A model generated the notes under the pieces. The model did not search any database. It was not told where the DNA came from and saw nothing but the letters and a program-made list of their open reading frames with translations. From contig VRUF01000053.1 in the NCBI GenBank assembly GCA_019456245.1, forward strand, positions 6,701-13,537: a DNA stretch of 6,837 bases, read 5' to 3'. The position numbers and the translations under genes were made by a program. This DNA comes from Planctomycetota bacterium (lineage in GTDB: Bacteria > Planctomycetota > Phycisphaerae > Sedimentisphaerales > Anaerohalosphaeraceae). Positions 6,199-6,837 of the stretch are shown piece by piece (position 1 is the first letter of the stretch; each line of letters begins with the position of its first letter).

Positions 6199-6830
6199 TG
6201 TCTCTTAAAAAAATGCTCGGAGCCGAAGGGCACAAAACGCTGAAGAAAGCCCTTTGGCGAGAGCATCCCGTATTTGTTGTAGGTCTTGGTATATGCTCGG
6301 CGCTAGCCGTCAGCAACAAAATCGAGAATGCAATCGCAATGGGCGTCGGAGTAACATTCGTCCTGGTAGCAACGGCCATCTTCATCTCCGCGTTAAGGAC
6401 ACTGATCCCCCAGCGGGCTAGAATTATTACCTACATGATAGTCATTGCTTCCTTCGTCATCATCGTTCAGATGTGCCTCGAAGCATTCTTCCCAGCCATC
6501 AGCGAAGCACTCGGACCATACGTAGCGCTCATCATCACAAACTGCATCATCATGGGCCGGGCAGAAGCATTCTATATCACAAACACCGTTCGGGTTTCGG
6601 TCGTCGACGCTATCGGAAACGGAATAAGCTATTCATACACCCTCATCGCGATTGCGATTGTACGCGAGTTACTTGGTTTCGGAACATTGCTCGGCTTTAA
6701 GGCAACTCCCGAATCATGGGAAAACTGGGTAGTAATGTCAATGGCCCCGGGTGCCTTTTTCCTTTTAGGAATAGCAATATGGATTTCAAAGACAATTTCA
6801 GAAGGAAAACCGCAGGAGGACGAAGAATAG
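6198..6830 (+). CDS. nqrD: NQR subunit D, integral membrane subunit
   Basis: NqrD (RnfE homologue) is a six-helix membrane subunit that pairs with NqrE in inverted topology; the pair holds an Fe-S cluster within the membrane. The 210 residues show VVGLGICSALAV (27-38), RIITYMIVIASFVIIV (about 75-90), ITNCIIMGRAEAF (113-125) and a DAIGNGISYSY segment (137-147). Cys33 and Cys116 sit in the conserved positions that supply the cluster ligands in Vibrio NqrD. GICSALAV follows NqrD, whereas RnfE typically has LCPTLAV, which supports NQR over RNF. AAAGGA (6183-6188) lies 9 nt before the ATG, and the start shares one base with the nqrC stop (TAATG). The acidic tail EDEE ends with TAG, and an AGGAGGA inside its last codons serves the next gene. 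Confidence 0.93.
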   Translation: MSLKKMLGAEGHKTLKKALWREHPVFVVGLGICSALAVSNKIENAIAMGVGVTFVLVATAIFISALRTLIPQRARIITYMIVIASFVIIVQMCLEAFFPAISEALGPYVALIITNCIIMGRAEAFYITNTVRVSVVDAIGNGISYSYTLIAIAIVRELLGFGTLLGFKATPESWENWVVMSMAPGAFFLLGIAIWISKTISEGKPQEDEE

Positions 6831-6831
6831 A

Positions 6832-6837
6832 ATGGCA
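6832..6837 (+). CDS. nqrE: probable nqrE start (first two codons only)
   Basis: ATG GCA follows the nqrD stop after one base, with a strong AGGAGGA ribosome site at 6814-6820, 11 nt upstream. In both NQR and RNF operons the next gene encodes the NqrE/RnfA membrane partner of NqrD/RnfE. Only Met-Ala is inside the window, so the identity rests on gene order alone. Confidence 0.5.

Noticed and set aside
3003..6830. Naming the operon rnfC-rnfD-rnfG-rnfE
   Set aside because: Subunit B (EGF, KEMFGGTGRN), subunit C (ETPGLGG) and subunit D (GICSALAV) match NQR forms better. RNF remains possible until the sixth subunit is seen.

Overview
The window holds two gene groups that diverge from a 484-nt intergenic region (2519-3002). 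The right-hand group, on the plus strand, is most of an operon for a membrane redox-driven ion pump of the NQR/RNF superfamily: nqrA, nqrB, nqrC, nqrD and the first two codons of a probable nqrE, cut by the window edge. The order A-B-C-D-E is shared by NQR and by RNF (C-D-G-E-A). Residue-level features of the B, C and D subunits fit NQR (Na+-translocating NADH:quinone oxidoreductase) better than RNF. The A subunit is unusual: its body is NqrA-like, but its C-terminus keeps two RnfC-type [4Fe-4S] motifs. The B-C and C-D junctions overlap, so those genes are probably translationally coupled.

The left-hand group, on the minus strand, reads from the middle of the window outwards. First comes a HemW/HemN-like radical SAM protein (2518-1265) with a single in-frame UAG at codon 264, followed by a conserved C-terminal half in the same frame. 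Next is a small membrane-anchored protein with one HEAT-like repeat and a cysteine motif (1062-703). Last is the N-terminal half of 1-deoxy-D-xylulose 5-phosphate reductoisomerase (Dxr/IspC, 575 to beyond the left edge), the MEP-pathway isoprenoid enzyme. A rho-independent-type hairpin lies after the radical SAM gene, and a copy of a widespread interspersed repeat lies between dxr and the small gene.

The divergent region contains a good sigma70-type promoter facing the nqr genes (TTGACT, 16-nt spacer, TAAAAT). A perfect 7-1-7 inverted repeat covers its -35 box. If this promoter is used, the nqr mRNA has a leader of about 270 nt.

Organism: a bacterium with the MEP pathway, an NQR-type pump and an oxygen-independent radical SAM enzyme. 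That combination suits a Gram-negative-type, probably anaerobic or facultative lineage. The Fe-S-bearing NqrA, the NKEPLV variant in Dxr and the small HEAT protein make me think of Planctomycetota (Phycisphaerae-like) or a relative, but this is from memory of protein style and is low confidence. UAG is used as an ordinary terminal stop at least for nqrA and nqrD, so a genome-wide reassignment of UAG is unlikely.
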